A stretch of 64,000 bases of DNA, from contig BTRK01000001.1 in assembly GCA_036245805.1 (NCBI GenBank), forward strand, positions 16,623,087-16,687,086. Direction: 5' to 3'. The translations under genes were made by a program, and so were the position numbers. This stretch comes from Pristionchus mayeri. Lineage: Eukaryota; Nematoda; Chromadorea; Rhabditida; Neodiplogasteridae. Under the pieces are notes generated by a model. That model ran no database searches. It saw only the letters and a list, made by a program, of their open reading frames with translations, and had not been told where the DNA came from. Below, piece after piece: positions 32,901 to 45,060 of the stretch. The stretch's first letter is position 1, and each line of letters starts with the position of its first letter.

Positions 32901-35900
32901 ACCGTATACGTCCACTCGGGCACGGCGGGCCAGGCGATCTTCGCCGATCGCATGCCGCACGCGACTACGGTAGGAGCGAACAGCACCTCGCCTCCCACGG
33001 CCACACCGCCTCGCATGCAGACCGGCAGTTGAGCGGAAGAGGGCGACTGGAAAAGAACACTGTAACACCGAGCAACGAATCGAGAAGTGATTTATTTCGT
33101 GTACATCGCCAATCGCAAACTGATTTGGTGTGACTACCGTACCTCTCCAAATCGATTCGTCGCCGTCACTTTGAACTTGTAGCTGGCGCCGGGCTTGAGT
33201 CCCTCGACCTTGGCGACGTAGTCCCTCGTCTCCAGGAACACCTCCGCCTCCTCGTCGCCCTTATCGTTCGCCTGCAAGTCGACTACCGTAATTCACACCA
33301 CGTGCGAGACGACTTTTACTAAAGGTTGCCCTGTCGAAATTTCACTTACACTGACGCGATAGAGGGAGTAGTGGATAATGGGCGAGCCTCCGTCGACGGG
33401 CACATTCCACCGCAGCACGACGCTGTCTGCCGACACGCTCTCCGCCTTCAGACCCGAGGGCGCGTCCGGCTTGCCGGCCGGCGTCTAGAAATGAGGGGTA
33501 CGGTAGTTACACTATGAATCGGCAAGTGAGTGATTATCCCGTTTATCTTCGGATCATTACTGAAGATATGATCGAGTTGGTGTACTCCTTCTAGGTCGCA
33601 TACAGTATGATACCGTATCCCAGCTACCGCATTCCTCACCTTGAAATGCGTCCCGGCAGAATACTCGCCGTGGATGCCACGCTCCTCCAGTCGGGCCTGA
33701 ACAATTTCGAAATCATCGATCTGCTCCGCCGAACTGGCTACCGTACCTGAACCTGCACGGAGTACTCGCGATTCGGCAGCAGCTTGGGGATGCGCGTGCG
33801 GTTTCGCTCCGTGCCCGTCCGGTGACCGTTCGAGACCCTGCGAGGTTACGGTATCAATCGATAACTGATTTCATTTCATTTATCGGTGAAAGTCCCCGTG
33901 TTCGCTATCCTCGGTTTGTCTATTCGATTCGGCAAACAATTATCGCTCCCACCAATCACAACAGCTGTGTGTGTACCGTTTATCCCCGTTCTTCCCTCAT
34001 CCCGTTTCTCTCGCACTCTTCTCGTTTCCCGCACTCTCTCGCCGCCTCTGTCGACTTGAAATGGATAGATCCATGAGCCGGTCTATCCTTCTCCCGTATC
34101 TCTCTCACTCTGACCTACCTCGTGATCTGTCTTTTGTCCCACTTTCGATTCAAATCGCACGCAAAAGGAGCAAGGAACACTAGCAGACGAGAGAGTGTGC
34201 AAACTGGAGAGAGTTAGCCGATCGCTCTCTTGGGAAGCCAACCGAACAAACTACTTCCTCATCCACACAGTTCCGCATTCCAAGTGTCCACTTTCGTGCA
34301 AATCGAATACAGTATCCAATGTTCGCTCGGTCAGTCACTGGGTCAATGTTGAGAAATGTCTCCACTCTCTAGCCGGCAACGAGAGAGAAAGGCAACATCA
34401 TGTGACACGAGAGCAGCTTCCTCTCTTGGCTTTGCCCCTCGCATTTCACACTGTGCAAATAGGCTCAATTCAATCCGGCGGCCATTAACCCCTAGCCCGT
34501 CACACTGCGAATATCACGTTTCCTTGACGGATTGTTTCGTTGCGCTTGTCTCCCTTCATTATGCATCTCTCACTGATCTAAGGTGCGATATAGAATGCAA
34601 AATGAATGGACAATATCTTCCATCCCTTGCTTCTCTAGCAGGAATAGCAAGTTGCTCGAGCAGCGAAACAAAAATAAGGAAAATTATTGCACGGTTGCTC
34701 TCGGTTTCACTGTGCGCACAAATTTCTCGAGTGGAACACAGATCTGATGAGTCTCGAGCCGATAGTGAAAAACAATTCAAATTCCTGCCCGGATCACGAA
34801 TCTGGCTTAAATAAAATGCTTAAATAAAATTAGTAATCGATAACTCACTTGACTACGATATCCCGGTCCCGCCGGATGCTGCGGCCGGCCTCCGAAACCA
34901 GGATCTGGTAGGAGAACTCGCTACCGTCGATCTGCGGGAACGGCGCTGCCGAGTTCGCCTCCGACGTGTCCATCTCCTGAAGCCACCCATCGACTACAGT
35001 AACCTATTTGGTTCGGTGGGTCAGAAGGAGGGTCAGATTCATGATTCTGGCCTGTGGAACTCTCCATAGATATTTTTCAACTCCAGTTTCGAGTCTGACA
35101 AATTGTGCGCTCCGCCGAACTCCTAGACTACGGTAGTCAATAGGTGCGTACCTGCCATCCGACCTCGACCTCCGTGGGCCACAGCTTGGCGACGGTGGGC
35201 GGCAGGATGCGGTTGAGCATGCACTGTATCCGGTCGATGTCCTCCTGGTCGAGCTCGATCGGCTCCTGCAACGAATGAGTTGGGTTTCGGTATCTTAAGA
35301 TTATCCACTGATTTTGTAATGTTCAGTAACCCCTCAAGTACGGCCACACACTCCTTAGGAGGAAGCGGAAGTAAATCTTAGCAAGTGACTCGGCTTTCTC
35401 CCTAGCTGCACAAGTTCTGGGAACGGGGCGTCTGCACAAATTGCCGCCGCATAATTCTCGCTCTAATGCACATGAGAAAGATTCACGAAACAGAACCCAT
35501 TTCAGGAATTACACTTCTCATTTTGCATAAATTCTAATTATACTCACGACATTTAATTTATCTAAAAACGACCCCTTTCGATTTCTGGAAATTTTGAGTT
35601 TCATTCATCCCATAACTCCTTGATACGAGGAACGATTCAATTCTCCCTTTCTTGCGTTTCTCCTACAATTACAAATCTGACGCAGCTCACAATCAACCAC
35701 TTGGAAGCGATGTGTGACTATGCCGATTCGATGCACATTCCTACCATTCCTAGTCCCCGGATTCGTCATTTCCCCTTTCAATCCCTCTCTCCTTTCCAAT
35801 AATATTTTCGTAATGTAGTCATTCAGGCCGAGCTTGCCCTTTCTGGATAAATAAACTTCTTTTGCAATCCGATCCTCTTCCCCCCTCCCCTTTCTAGCCC

Positions 35901-38900
35901 CCACGCCACGCCATTTCCTCCACGCTCTCTCCATTGCGTACTCACTAACGCTCTCTCTGACCGACGAGAGAGTATGGAGAATGAAGAGAGACATCCTTCC
36001 TCTAACCCAATTCTTGCCCGAATTCAAGAGTATTTTCAGTCCTCTCCCTTTGTTCTCGGGGCGAGCGCCTACAGGATGGCGACTCTCCTTGTTACGCACG
36101 CTCTCTCTCCTCTCTCTTTCCCTCTTTCAGGATCTTCCCCCTAGCCGAAAACAGAAAATGAAGCGAAATGAAAGGGCCGTGTTTTCTCTCTACTGTAGTC
36201 CTCCAGGAGATCGCTGAGTGGGATGAGAGAAGACGTGAGAAAACGAGGCAAATAAGGGCGCTTAGTAGGAGGGGATTAGAAGGAACGTGCGCATAGCTAA
36301 TTCAGAGGTCAGACAACAGACACATGTAGGAAGCTTCTCCATATTCTACGATAAGGTTCCGAAGGAGAGACCAGAGATTAAAGATCAAAGATCAATTACC
36401 TGAGTAAGGATGGCAGCGGGTGCGAGTAGGGGCTCGGCTGCTCTCCGGGGCGCAGCCATCCCGCGCTGGTACTGCCTGCAATGACGTCATCACTAGGAAA
36501 ATAAATTTAAAATTTAAAAAAATGTATTTCTCACCTTCTACCTCTACGCAGGCTTTCCCTACTGTTGCTGTCCTTTTCCTAACTAGGCTGCATGCAAAAT
36601 CGCATCGTATTCGTACTATTTCAGTTACTGGAAAATAGGCGGAATTCGATGGCTTTTGCTGTGATTCTGTGCCTATTAGGGGCCGCTGTCTGAGCGAATC
36701 TCGTTAGCAGCCAGCCTATGGAGGAGAGTCCTCATTAGGCTGAGAGGCATTTCTAGAGGAAGAGACAGACAAGAACAATGTTATTTGTTTGGAGTAAGCA
36801 GAGATAGACAAACCATTGATAAACTCTCCTTCGGAACCTTATCGTAGAATATGGAGAAGCTTCCTACATGTGTCTGTTGTCTGACCTCTGAATTAGCTAT
36901 GCGCACGTTCCTTCTAATCCCCTCCTACTAAGCGCCCTTATTTGCCTCGTTTTCTCACGTCTTCTCTCATCCCACTCAGCGATCTCCTGGAGGACTACAG
37001 TAGAGAGAAAACACGGCCCTTTCATTTCGCTTCATTTTCTGTTTTCGGCTAGGGGGAAGATCCTGAAAGAGGGAAAGAGAGAGGAGAGAGAGCGTGCGTA
37101 ACAAGGAGAGTCGCCATCCTGTAGGCGCTCGCCCCGAGAACAAAGGGAGAGGACTGAAAATACTCTTGAATTCGGGCAAGAATTGGGTTAGAGGAAGGAT
37201 GTCTCTCTTCATTCTCCATACTCTCTCGTCGGTCAGAGAGAGCGTTAGTGAGTACGCAATGGAGAGAGCGTGGAGGAAATGGCGTGGCGTGGGGGCTAGA
37301 AAGGGGAGGGGGGAAGAGGATCGGATTGCAAAAGAAGTTTATTTATCCAGAAAGGGCAAGCTCGGCCTGAATGACTACATTACGAAAATATTATTGGAAA
37401 GGAGAGAGGGATTGAAAGGGGAAATGACGAATCCGGGGACTAGGAATGGTAGGAATGTGCATCGAATCGGCATAGTCACACATCGCTTCCAAGTGGTTGA
37501 TTGTGAGCTGCGTCAGATTTGTAATTGTAGGAGAAACGCAAGAAAGGGAGAATTGAATCGTTCCTCGTATCAAGGAGTTATGGGATGAATGAAACTCAAA
37601 ATTTCCAGAAATCGAAAGGGGTCGTTTTTAGATAAATTAAATGTCGTGAGTATAATTAGAATTTATGCAAAATGAGAAGTGTAATTCCTGAAATGGGTTC
37701 TGTTTCGTGAATCTTTCTCATGTGCATTAGAGCGAGAATTATGCGGCGGCAATTTGTGCAGACGCCCCGTTCCCAGAACTTGTGCAGCTAGGGAGAAAGC
37801 CGAGTCACTTGCTAAGATTTACTTCCGCTTCCTCCTAAGGAGTGTGTGGCCGTACTTGAGGGGTTACTGAACATTACAAAATCAGTGGATAATCTTAAGA
37901 TACCGAAACCCAACTCATTCGTTGCAGGAGCCGATCGAGCTCGACCAGGAGGACATCGACCGGATACAGTGCATGCTCAACCGCATCCTGCCGCCCACCG
38001 TCGCCAAGCTGTGGCCCACGGAGGTCGAGGTCGGATGGCAGGTACGCACCTATTGACTACCGTAGTCTAGGAGTTCGGCGGAGCGCACAATTTGTCAGAC
38101 TCGAAACTGGAGTTGAAAAATATCTATGGAGAGTTCCACAGGCCAGAATCATGAATCTGACCCTCCTTCTGACCCACCGAACCAAATAGGTTACTGTAGT
38201 CGATGGGTGGCTTCAGGAGATGGACACGTCGGAGGCGAACTCGGCAGCGCCGTTCCCGCAGATCGACGGTAGCGAGTTCTCCTACCAGATCCTGGTTTCG
38301 GAGGCCGGCCGCAGCATCCGGCGGGACCGGGATATCGTAGTCAAGTGAGTTATCGATTACTAATTTTATTTAAGCATTTTATTTAAGCCAGATTCGTGAT
38401 CCGGGCAGGAATTTGAATTGTTTTTCACTATCGGCTCGAGACTCATCAGATCTGTGTTCCACTCGAGAAATTTGTGCGCACAGTGAAACCGAGAGCAACC
38501 GTGCAATAATTTTCCTTATTTTTGTTTCGCTGCTCGAGCAACTTGCTATTCCTGCTAGAGAAGCAAGGGATGGAAGATATTGTCCATTCATTTTGCATTC
38601 TATATCGCACCTTAGATCAGTGAGAGATGCATAATGAAGGGAGACAAGCGCAACGAAACAATCCGTCAAGGAAACGTGATATTCGCAGTGTGACGGGCTA
38701 GGGGTTAATGGCCGCCGGATTGAATTGAGCCTATTTGCACAGTGTGAAATGCGAGGGGCAAAGCCAAGAGAGGAAGCTGCTCTCGTGTCACATGATGTTG
38801 CCTTTCTCTCTCGTTGCCGGCTAGAGAGTGGAGACATTTCTCAACATTGACCCAGTGACTGACCGAGCGAACATTGGATACTGTATTCGATTTGCACGAA

Positions 38901-40854
38901 AGTGGACACTTGGAATGCGGAACTGTGTGGATGAGGAAGTAGTTTGTTCGGTTGGCTTCCCAAGAGAGCGATCGGCTAACTCTCTCCAGTTTGCACACTC
39001 TCTCGTCTGCTAGTGTTCCTTGCTCCTTTTGCGTGCGATTTGAATCGAAAGTGGGACAAAAGACAGATCACGAGGTAGGTCAGAGTGAGAGAGATACGGG
39101 AGAAGGATAGACCGGCTCATGGATCTATCCATTTCAAGTCGACAGAGGCGGCGAGAGAGTGCGGGAAACGAGAAGAGTGCGAGAGAAACGGGATGAGGGA
39201 AGAACGGGGATAAACGGTACACACACAGCTGTTGTGATTGGTGGGAGCGATAATTGTTTGCCGAATCGAATAGACAAACCGAGGATAGCGAACACGGGGA
39301 CTTTCACCGATAAATGAAATGAAATCAGTTATCGATTGATACCGTAACCTCGCAGGGTCTCGAACGGTCACCGGACGGGCACGGAGCGAAACCGCACGCG
39401 CATCCCCAAGCTGCTGCCGAATCGCGAGTACTCCGTGCAGGTTCAGGTACGGTAGCCAGTTCGGCGGAGCAGATCGATGATTTCGAAATTGTTCAGGCCC
39501 GACTGGAGGAGCGTGGCATCCACGGCGAGTATTCTGCCGGGACGCATTTCAAGGTGAGGAATGCGGTAGCTGGGATACGGTATCATACTGTATGCGACCT
39601 AGAAGGAGTACACCAACTCGATCATATCTTCAGTAATGATCCGAAGATAAACGGGATAATCACTCACTTGCCGATTCATAGTGTAACTACCGTACCCCTC
39701 ATTTCTAGACGCCGGCCGGCAAGCCGGACGCGCCCTCGGGTCTGAAGGCGGAGAGCGTGTCGGCAGACAGCGTCGTGCTGCGGTGGAATGTGCCCGTCGA
39801 CGGAGGCTCGCCCATTATCCACTACTCCCTCTATCGCGTCAGTGTAAGTGAAATTTCGACAGGGCAACCTTTAGTAAAAGTCGTCTCGCACGTGGTGTGA
39901 ATTACGGTAGTCGACTTGCAGGCGAACGATAAGGGCGACGAGGAGGCGGAGGTGTTCCTGGAGACGAGGGACTACGTCGCCAAGGTCGAGGGACTCAAGC
40001 CCGGCGCCAGCTACAAGTTCAAAGTGACGGCGACGAATCGATTTGGAGAGGTACGGTAGTCACACCAAATCAGTTTGCGATTGGCGATGTACACGAAATA
40101 AATCACTTCTCGATTCGTTGCTCGGTGTTACAGTGTTCTTTTCCAGTCGCCCTCTTCCGCTCAACTGCCGGTCTGCATGCGAGGCGGTGTGGCCGTGGGA
40201 GGCGAGGTGCTGTTCGCTCCTACCGTAGTCGCGTGCGGCATGCGATCGGCGAAGATCGCCTGGCCCGCCGTGCCCGAGTGGACGTATACGGTACGTGCAC
40301 CAACAAGAGTTATCGAGGATTGACTTTAATCTGACTACAATCTTCGCAAAAGGCAGAGAGACAACGAAGTAGAAATATCGACAAGTGACTTTGCACCGGA
40401 TACTGTAGTCCTAAGTACGGTAGTTCAGGTGGAGCAGATCGACGCGCGCGGTCTCAACACGATCCTCAAGAACCGCGGCTCCGGCTGCTTCCAGTACGCC
40501 AACGAGCTCGTGCCGTGAGTCTTGCGAGTCTGACCTAGCGAACTTCCGATCATAAATCTGACCCAGTGTTCCGATAATCATCAATCTGACCCACCGAACT
40601 CTAATTGCAGCAATACTGAGTACGCGTTCCGCGTGATCGCTCATTCTCCCGATGACGGCTTCCTCGCCTTTCAGCGTACGACCGCACAATGATTGATGGC
40701 TTTGCTCTCGCGGGTCTAGACGCCTTTGAGGTAGGCACACCTATCGAGTACCGTAACCTATCGGGTTCGGCGGAGCGCGCGTCGGGTCACATACCTGCTG
40801 TTCGACGAGAATCGATGGCGGATGTTGCGGGACGATCATTTTGTCACCATTCGC
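27779..40854 (-). CDS. FNDC3-like protein: many fibronectin III domains, C-terminal membrane anchor
   Basis: About 27 exons read from 40854-40795 (ANGDKMIVPQHPPSILVEQQ) and 36471-36400, then 35265-35152 (EPIELDQEDIDRIQCMLNRI), and on to the stop at 27779-27781. About eight or nine fibronectin III repeats follow; typical pieces are SADSVVLRWNVPVDGGSPII, YKFKVTATNRFGE, YAFRVIAHSPDDGF, MRISWAAAEYSQ, ELTVRWAPPDARGSALRSYH, TLYRVYVAASNDVGTSAPAK and YRFQIRSFDRETGSGPWS. The C-terminus is one hydrophobic helix (MLCFMAVVGGLFLFVNWC) with a very short tail, so a tail-anchored topology. FNDC3 proteins share this layout. The 5' end is uncertain (see 48095-48301). Between exons 40795 and 36471 the intron contains an inverted copy of the gene's own middle. 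The donor at about 31100 may be a GC-AG intron. Introns carry a recurrent TACGGTAGTTCGGTGGGTCA motif. Confidence 0.8.
30589..30962. mobile_element. Inverted-repeat element in FNDC3-like intron
   Basis: GTTCCGCAAATGA...CAATT at the left mirrors AATTGTCTCACTTGCGGAAC at the right. The interior holds repeated GAGACGTCTCTC palindromes. TTCTACACTAGGG occurs directly before the left end and again a few bases after the right end, which could be a target duplication or an older direct repeat. About 374 bp, non-coding. Confidence 0.7.
32525..36370 (-). repeat. Inverted duplication 2, left (parental) arm
   Basis: 3846 bases whose complement recurs at 36823-40668 (coordinate sum 73193 throughout). No difference was noticed in the parts compared. 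The left end cuts the exon 32479-32582, which is continuous into the parent gene on this side, so this arm is native. It carries the exons for the first three fibronectin domains and about 1.1 kb of intron. Confidence 0.95.
36371..36822. other. Loop of inverted duplication 2
   Basis: 452 bases between the arms. Contains the native exon 36400-36471 (minus; YQRGMAAPRRAAEPLLAPAA) and intron sequence. Both sides of the loop are unique in the window. Confidence 0.75.
36823..40668 (+). repeat. Inverted duplication 2, right (copied) arm
   Basis: Mirror of 32525-36370 inserted in the FNDC3-like intron between exons 40795-40854 and 36400-36471. It ends abruptly at 40668 in the middle of a duplicated exon, followed by unrelated sequence. 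Confidence 0.95.
37928..40668 (+). pseudogene. Inverted partial copy of FNDC3-like exons inside the gene's own intron
   Basis: Plus-strand copies of the exons from EPIELDQEDIDRI to SPDDGFLA. The last copied exon is cut at 40668 and the frame then runs into FQRTTAQ and a stop. There is no start codon exon. In the parent's primary transcript this sequence is antisense to the downstream exons. Confidence 0.85.
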
Positions 40855-41587
40855 CTGGAATTTGATGATTAAATAAGTTGAATGTTTTCGAAATTCGACG
40901 ATCGCGATTTAATTTCAACGACAAAAAGTAGGAATCACGGGGCGAAGAGAAAGGAATGAGAGGGCGATTCAGAATGGGGAAAGGGAGAGAATGTTTCTTC
41001 GATCAGCACGTTCCCTCGGTCACAACAGAAAGTGAGACGGAAGAGGTTTATCTAGTATCTACATCCCAAAAACGTAAGCGAGAAAACTACTGAAAAACTA
41101 CAAGCTAAAAATGTGCAGGAATGCATCTCTCCTACTGAGAAATCCACTGTAATCTCATAGGCCCAACATCGTAGATTCGCACGTCCACACAATCACATTG
41201 GCTCTAAACAACTTCCGAAGTAGCCTCAGGGATCAGGGCGGCGAGAGAGTGTACAAAATGAAGAGAGCAGACCCAAATAAGCGAAACGTCAGCCGCAACG
41301 CCCACGAATACTCCGGCTAATGAGTAGCCTCAGCCCTCTTCTCCCTTCCTCCTCTCGATTCCCCGCGCAAACACTCAAGTTTGGGTTCAAAATCCCGTCA
41401 TTTCCGAGCATCCGACGCTGTATTTGTCTCAATTTCTGCGAATCTCTCTAATTGGCGTGTTCCCTTGTCGGCGAGAGAGTACGCGAAATGAAGAGAGTGG
41501 GAAGATACTGGGAAAAGTCAGGTATCCAAGCAAAGAGCAATTAGGGTGCTGAGTAATGGAGAGGGGAGATACTAGCAAAAGGAGCAA

Positions 41588-41676
41588 TGGTCTGACTCTG
41601 TTCAGTTTGCACGCTCTCTCGTCTCTCTGACCGGCGAGAGAGCGTGCAAACTGAAGAGAGTCAGACCATTGCTCAG
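41588..41676. repeat. Hairpin element, GCTCTCTCG family
   Basis: TGGTCTGACTCTGTTCAGTT mirrors AACTGAAGAGAGTCAGACCA; inner stem GCACGCTCTCTCG with loop near CTGACC. Almost perfect palindrome. Confidence 0.85.
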
Positions 41677-42293
41677 CAAAAGTCAGGAAAGGAAGGATCG
41701 ATGCCAACAGCAACAAGTGTGCCCGTCGCTGGGAGAGACGAACAGCGAAAAGCGTTCAGCCGTTCTCTAGTCTCTCCCCTCCCTCTCCCCTTTCTCCCCT
41801 CTCCCTCTCCCCCCTTTCTCCCCTCCCCCCCCCCTCTCGAATGGGGGAAGGCGGAGGCTCCAGAAGAGGCAAAACGGCGGCGGCTCGAGATCGATAGACG
41901 AAAGAGGCCAAGAGGGCTGTGAAATGCAATGCGAACGGAGGATAAGGAAGGAGATCGTGTCCGAGAAGGTCAATGGACGAGCACGCTATCGAGTGCTATT
42001 TGTACCCCATCTATGAAAAATGTGAATAGATAGAGCAAATGCGTAATCACTACACAATGAAGATAACTGAAACCGAGGTATTTTCATTCTACACCTTCAA
42101 GCAACTCTACTGGTCAAGAGATTCTGTGAAAGAAAGACAGAATGAATTTACTACGCAACATGGGAACTAGTGGTCGCACAATTGTCTGTATACTACTGTC
42201 TGCTGGCTGTCTGGGACGATTCTTGCCATTTTCTTTACACATTCTCATTAGGGATTCTTCTGAATACCATATTTTATTGGCGTGTATTACGGG

Positions 42294-42368
<75 letters not shown>
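42294..42368 (+). repeat. (GA)n microsatellite
   Basis: About 37 uninterrupted GA units in the long non-coding stretch. The open frames through it are low-complexity artefacts. Confidence 0.95.
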
Positions 42369-42370
<2 letters not shown>

Positions 42371-42989
42371 GGCCGTGAATGGAATGGAGAGAATGGAGAC
42401 TATTGTCAGGCAAAGGGCGAAGAGATGAGATGAGTGGGAAGGAACGAGGAAGGGTCGAAAGGACGAAGGACGAAGCTAAAGAGAGGAGTGACCTACGAAT
42501 GGCCTCAGTTGTCAGCAAGCTCGCAAAACATTCATTTTTTTGGACTACGTGAATTATGACATCAAGTTGAGCGCCGAACCAAGTGACATAAGCATGATGT
42601 CATCTTTGTTTCGAGTGAATCAACTGTAGTGAACAGAAGAAGCCTGAGAAACTCCGAGAATGAGCGGATAGGCTCCGTGTTTATTAGCTAAAGGAGGGAA
42701 GGAGCAGGTGGAAAGAAATTGACTAAGGATGACGTCATCTACGAGAATAATAACAATCGAACAAGACAAGCGACATACAAGAAGTCGTACGGCGTATGTC
42801 GTCGAGGAGTAGAAACAAGGAAGCTGACGGGATGGTAGATCAAAGCAGCAACGCAGAAGACGTCAAATGAGGACTCTGAGAGGCAGCAAACTTCCCTCTC
42901 GCAACTCTCAACTGCCTATCAATTCGATCGCTAACGAGCGGTTTGGCGCTCTCACAAGACCTCGAAAGGAGGCTGCTTATCACGTCATC

Positions 42990-43066
42990 GCGTCTCTCTC
43001 GATTCTCCCTGCTCTCTCGCCGTTTCCGGAAGGCGAGAGAGCGCGGGAAATCGAGAGAGTTAGACG
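42990..43066. repeat. Hairpin element, GCTCTCTCG family
   Basis: TCTCTCGATTCTCCCTGCTC mirrors GAGCGCGGGAAATCGAGAGA around a CGTTTCCGGAAGG loop; core GCTCTCTCGCC/GGCGAGAGAGC. Confidence 0.75.
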
Positions 43067-44189
43067 ACGTCATCGACGTGGCGACGACGCGACGCTTTCT
43101 AGAATGAGCGAACATGTGATTACAAAACCGCTGCGACCGCGCGAGGAATTCCCTCGAGTAGAATGCTCTCAACGATGACGTCGACTTCGCCCCTGGCTTG
43201 TTTTCAGCCCACTCTCTTCGGTTTGCACGCTCTCTCGTCGGTCGGGAGGACAGGGCAACGCAAATGAGGCGAAATGCGTCCAGGGATTCTCAAGAGAGAA
43301 GATAACATCCTAATTGAATCTCATGATCATCGGCATCGGAAGGGGCGAATTAGAGAAAATCTGTTTTGAAACCAGAAATCAGGAGGTGAATAAGCAGCTT
43401 ATTCGACCAGTCCGTGAAGTTCTTAACCCCCGTAAGACAAGGATTTGTAGTTGCAGATATTGCAAATTGTAGTCGCTTGCAGGGAAGAAAACTACTAGAG
43501 TGAAAAAGATACTACGGGGTAGCTAGAGAGTGTCTCGCCTGGGGCAAGAGAGAAAAGGAGAAGTCAGGGGGTTCTCCCCCTCTCGCATAGTAAATGTGTT
43601 GCCCTGAGGGGGTGAGGAGGAGGAGGAGGGAAAGCGCGTGTTTCCAAGGAAAAGGAGGGGAAGGAAGGCTGGCAGGTAGGTCAAGGCTTGGACCCCATGC
43701 CACGAGAAGGCAAAGGCGGAACAGCAAAGAGAAGTCTCTATTCGAGCACGAGCTGTTGTGAAGGCATGGCATAAGAAGAACCACCACTTCCACATGTGGT
43801 GCTTCATTCTAACATGGTCATTTGGCGCATTCTCTCATAGGCAGGGGAAGCGAGTGAGCACAGAAATGAGTATAGTAATGTGCCGATTTTCGTAAACAGT
43901 ATTCCAAGTGCTTCCTACGGTTTTCCCTTCCCCCCGATCGGAATCGAAAACAACACACACGCGGTAAATCCGGCGGCTCCGAATCATAATTTTCAACGAG
44001 GAGAGAGAGAGAGTGAGGGAAAGAAAGAGAATCAGAGAAGCAGAGCGCAATGGAAAACTGCGAAGGGTCGCGCCGGATCATTCGGTAAATAAGCGATAGG
44101 AAGAGGAGAGAGGAAAACTCCCCCATCCAAACTGTCGAATCTGTGACTTGCTAGGGAACAGGAGCAAGGGTGAGAGACTCTCCTAGAGC

Positions 44190-44277
44190 AATGGTCTGAC
44201 TCTCTTCAGTTTGCACGCTCTCTCGCCGGTCGGAGAGACGAGAGAACATGCAAACTGAAGAGAGTCAGACGATTGTT
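44190..44277. repeat. Hairpin element, GCTCTCTCG family
   Basis: AATGGTCTGACTCTCTTCAG mirrors CTGAAGAGAGTCAGACGATT, with core TTTGCACGCTCTCTCGCC. Very close to the copy at 41588. Confidence 0.85.
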
Positions 44278-44756
44278 CGAGCTCTCCTACTGTTGCTCCA
44301 AACCCGTTTCGAGCAGCTATAAGCGGTACCAATAAAGGTGTAGACCTCTGCGCCAATTCAGCGAAACTCGACGTATTTTACTCGTTCGTCATAATTTGAG
44401 GTTTGGAAGGAGGAAGTAAGTGGAGCGGAGATTCAGGTGAAAAGTGCAGTTTGCATTGTATTTCGTAGAAAGAGAAGGGAGGAAAACATGTATTGTGCAG
44501 AAGAGAAGAGATAAACAACAGTAGAAAGGTGATCCAGGGAAGGTGGAAATGGAATACAGCCAGTGGTTGAGTGAGCTAAGATAAGCAGTGGCCACAATCT
44601 AAACTTGCAAAGCACATCCGGTCACTCAGAGCGGTCTCACTCTATCCCTCCCTCTCCCCTACCTCATTGTTTATTGGAATGATCAGAGGGGGGAGGAGGC
44701 CGAGAGTTTAGAGAGAGGAGAGATAGAGTAGACTGATCGGCCATTGATCGATTCTG

Positions 44757-45060
44757 ATGAGGGGAAGAGGAGGAGGAGAGGTAAGGGGGAGAGGGGAGGA
44801 GAGGGGAGGTGGTGCGTGGTGCAAAAAGAGCAAACAGCCCAAGGGATGGGGAGGGGGTACCGTCCCCTTCCCTCCATACCTTTCCATTCTTGCTTCCCTC
44901 CGTCTCCCTCTCTCTCTCTCTAGTTTAACTCCCCCTCTTTCCCCCGATGGGTACTATTCAACTGGACCGTCCTGAGCACAGGAGAGGGGATACTTAGATT
45001 GGAGGGGAGGGAAGAATGGGAGGGGAGGGGAGGGGAGGTGAGGGAGAGAGGGAAGGGGGT
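44757..45060 (+). repeat. G-rich purine tracts
   Basis: Runs such as GAGGGGAGGAGAGGGGAGG (about 44790) and GAGGGGAGGGGAGGGGAGG (about 45020). Four or more GGGG blocks close together could form a G-quadruplex or triplex. Non-coding. Confidence 0.7.

Noticed and set aside
35605..36099. 164-codon open frame (mirrored at 37094-37588)
   Set aside because: Lies in an FNDC3-like intron and includes a hairpin element. Its presence twice is only because of the inverted duplication.
36823..40668. Treating the plus-strand FNDC3-like exons as a second functional gene
   Set aside because: No start, exon cut at 40668 with a stop soon after, and embedded in the parent gene's intron. Annotated as pseudogene.
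42114..42518. Long open frames through the GA run and other purine tracts (also 45546-46358 and 47468-48001)
   Set aside because: Low-complexity Arg-Glu, Ser-Leu or Pro runs caused by strand composition, with no conserved domain or splice pattern.
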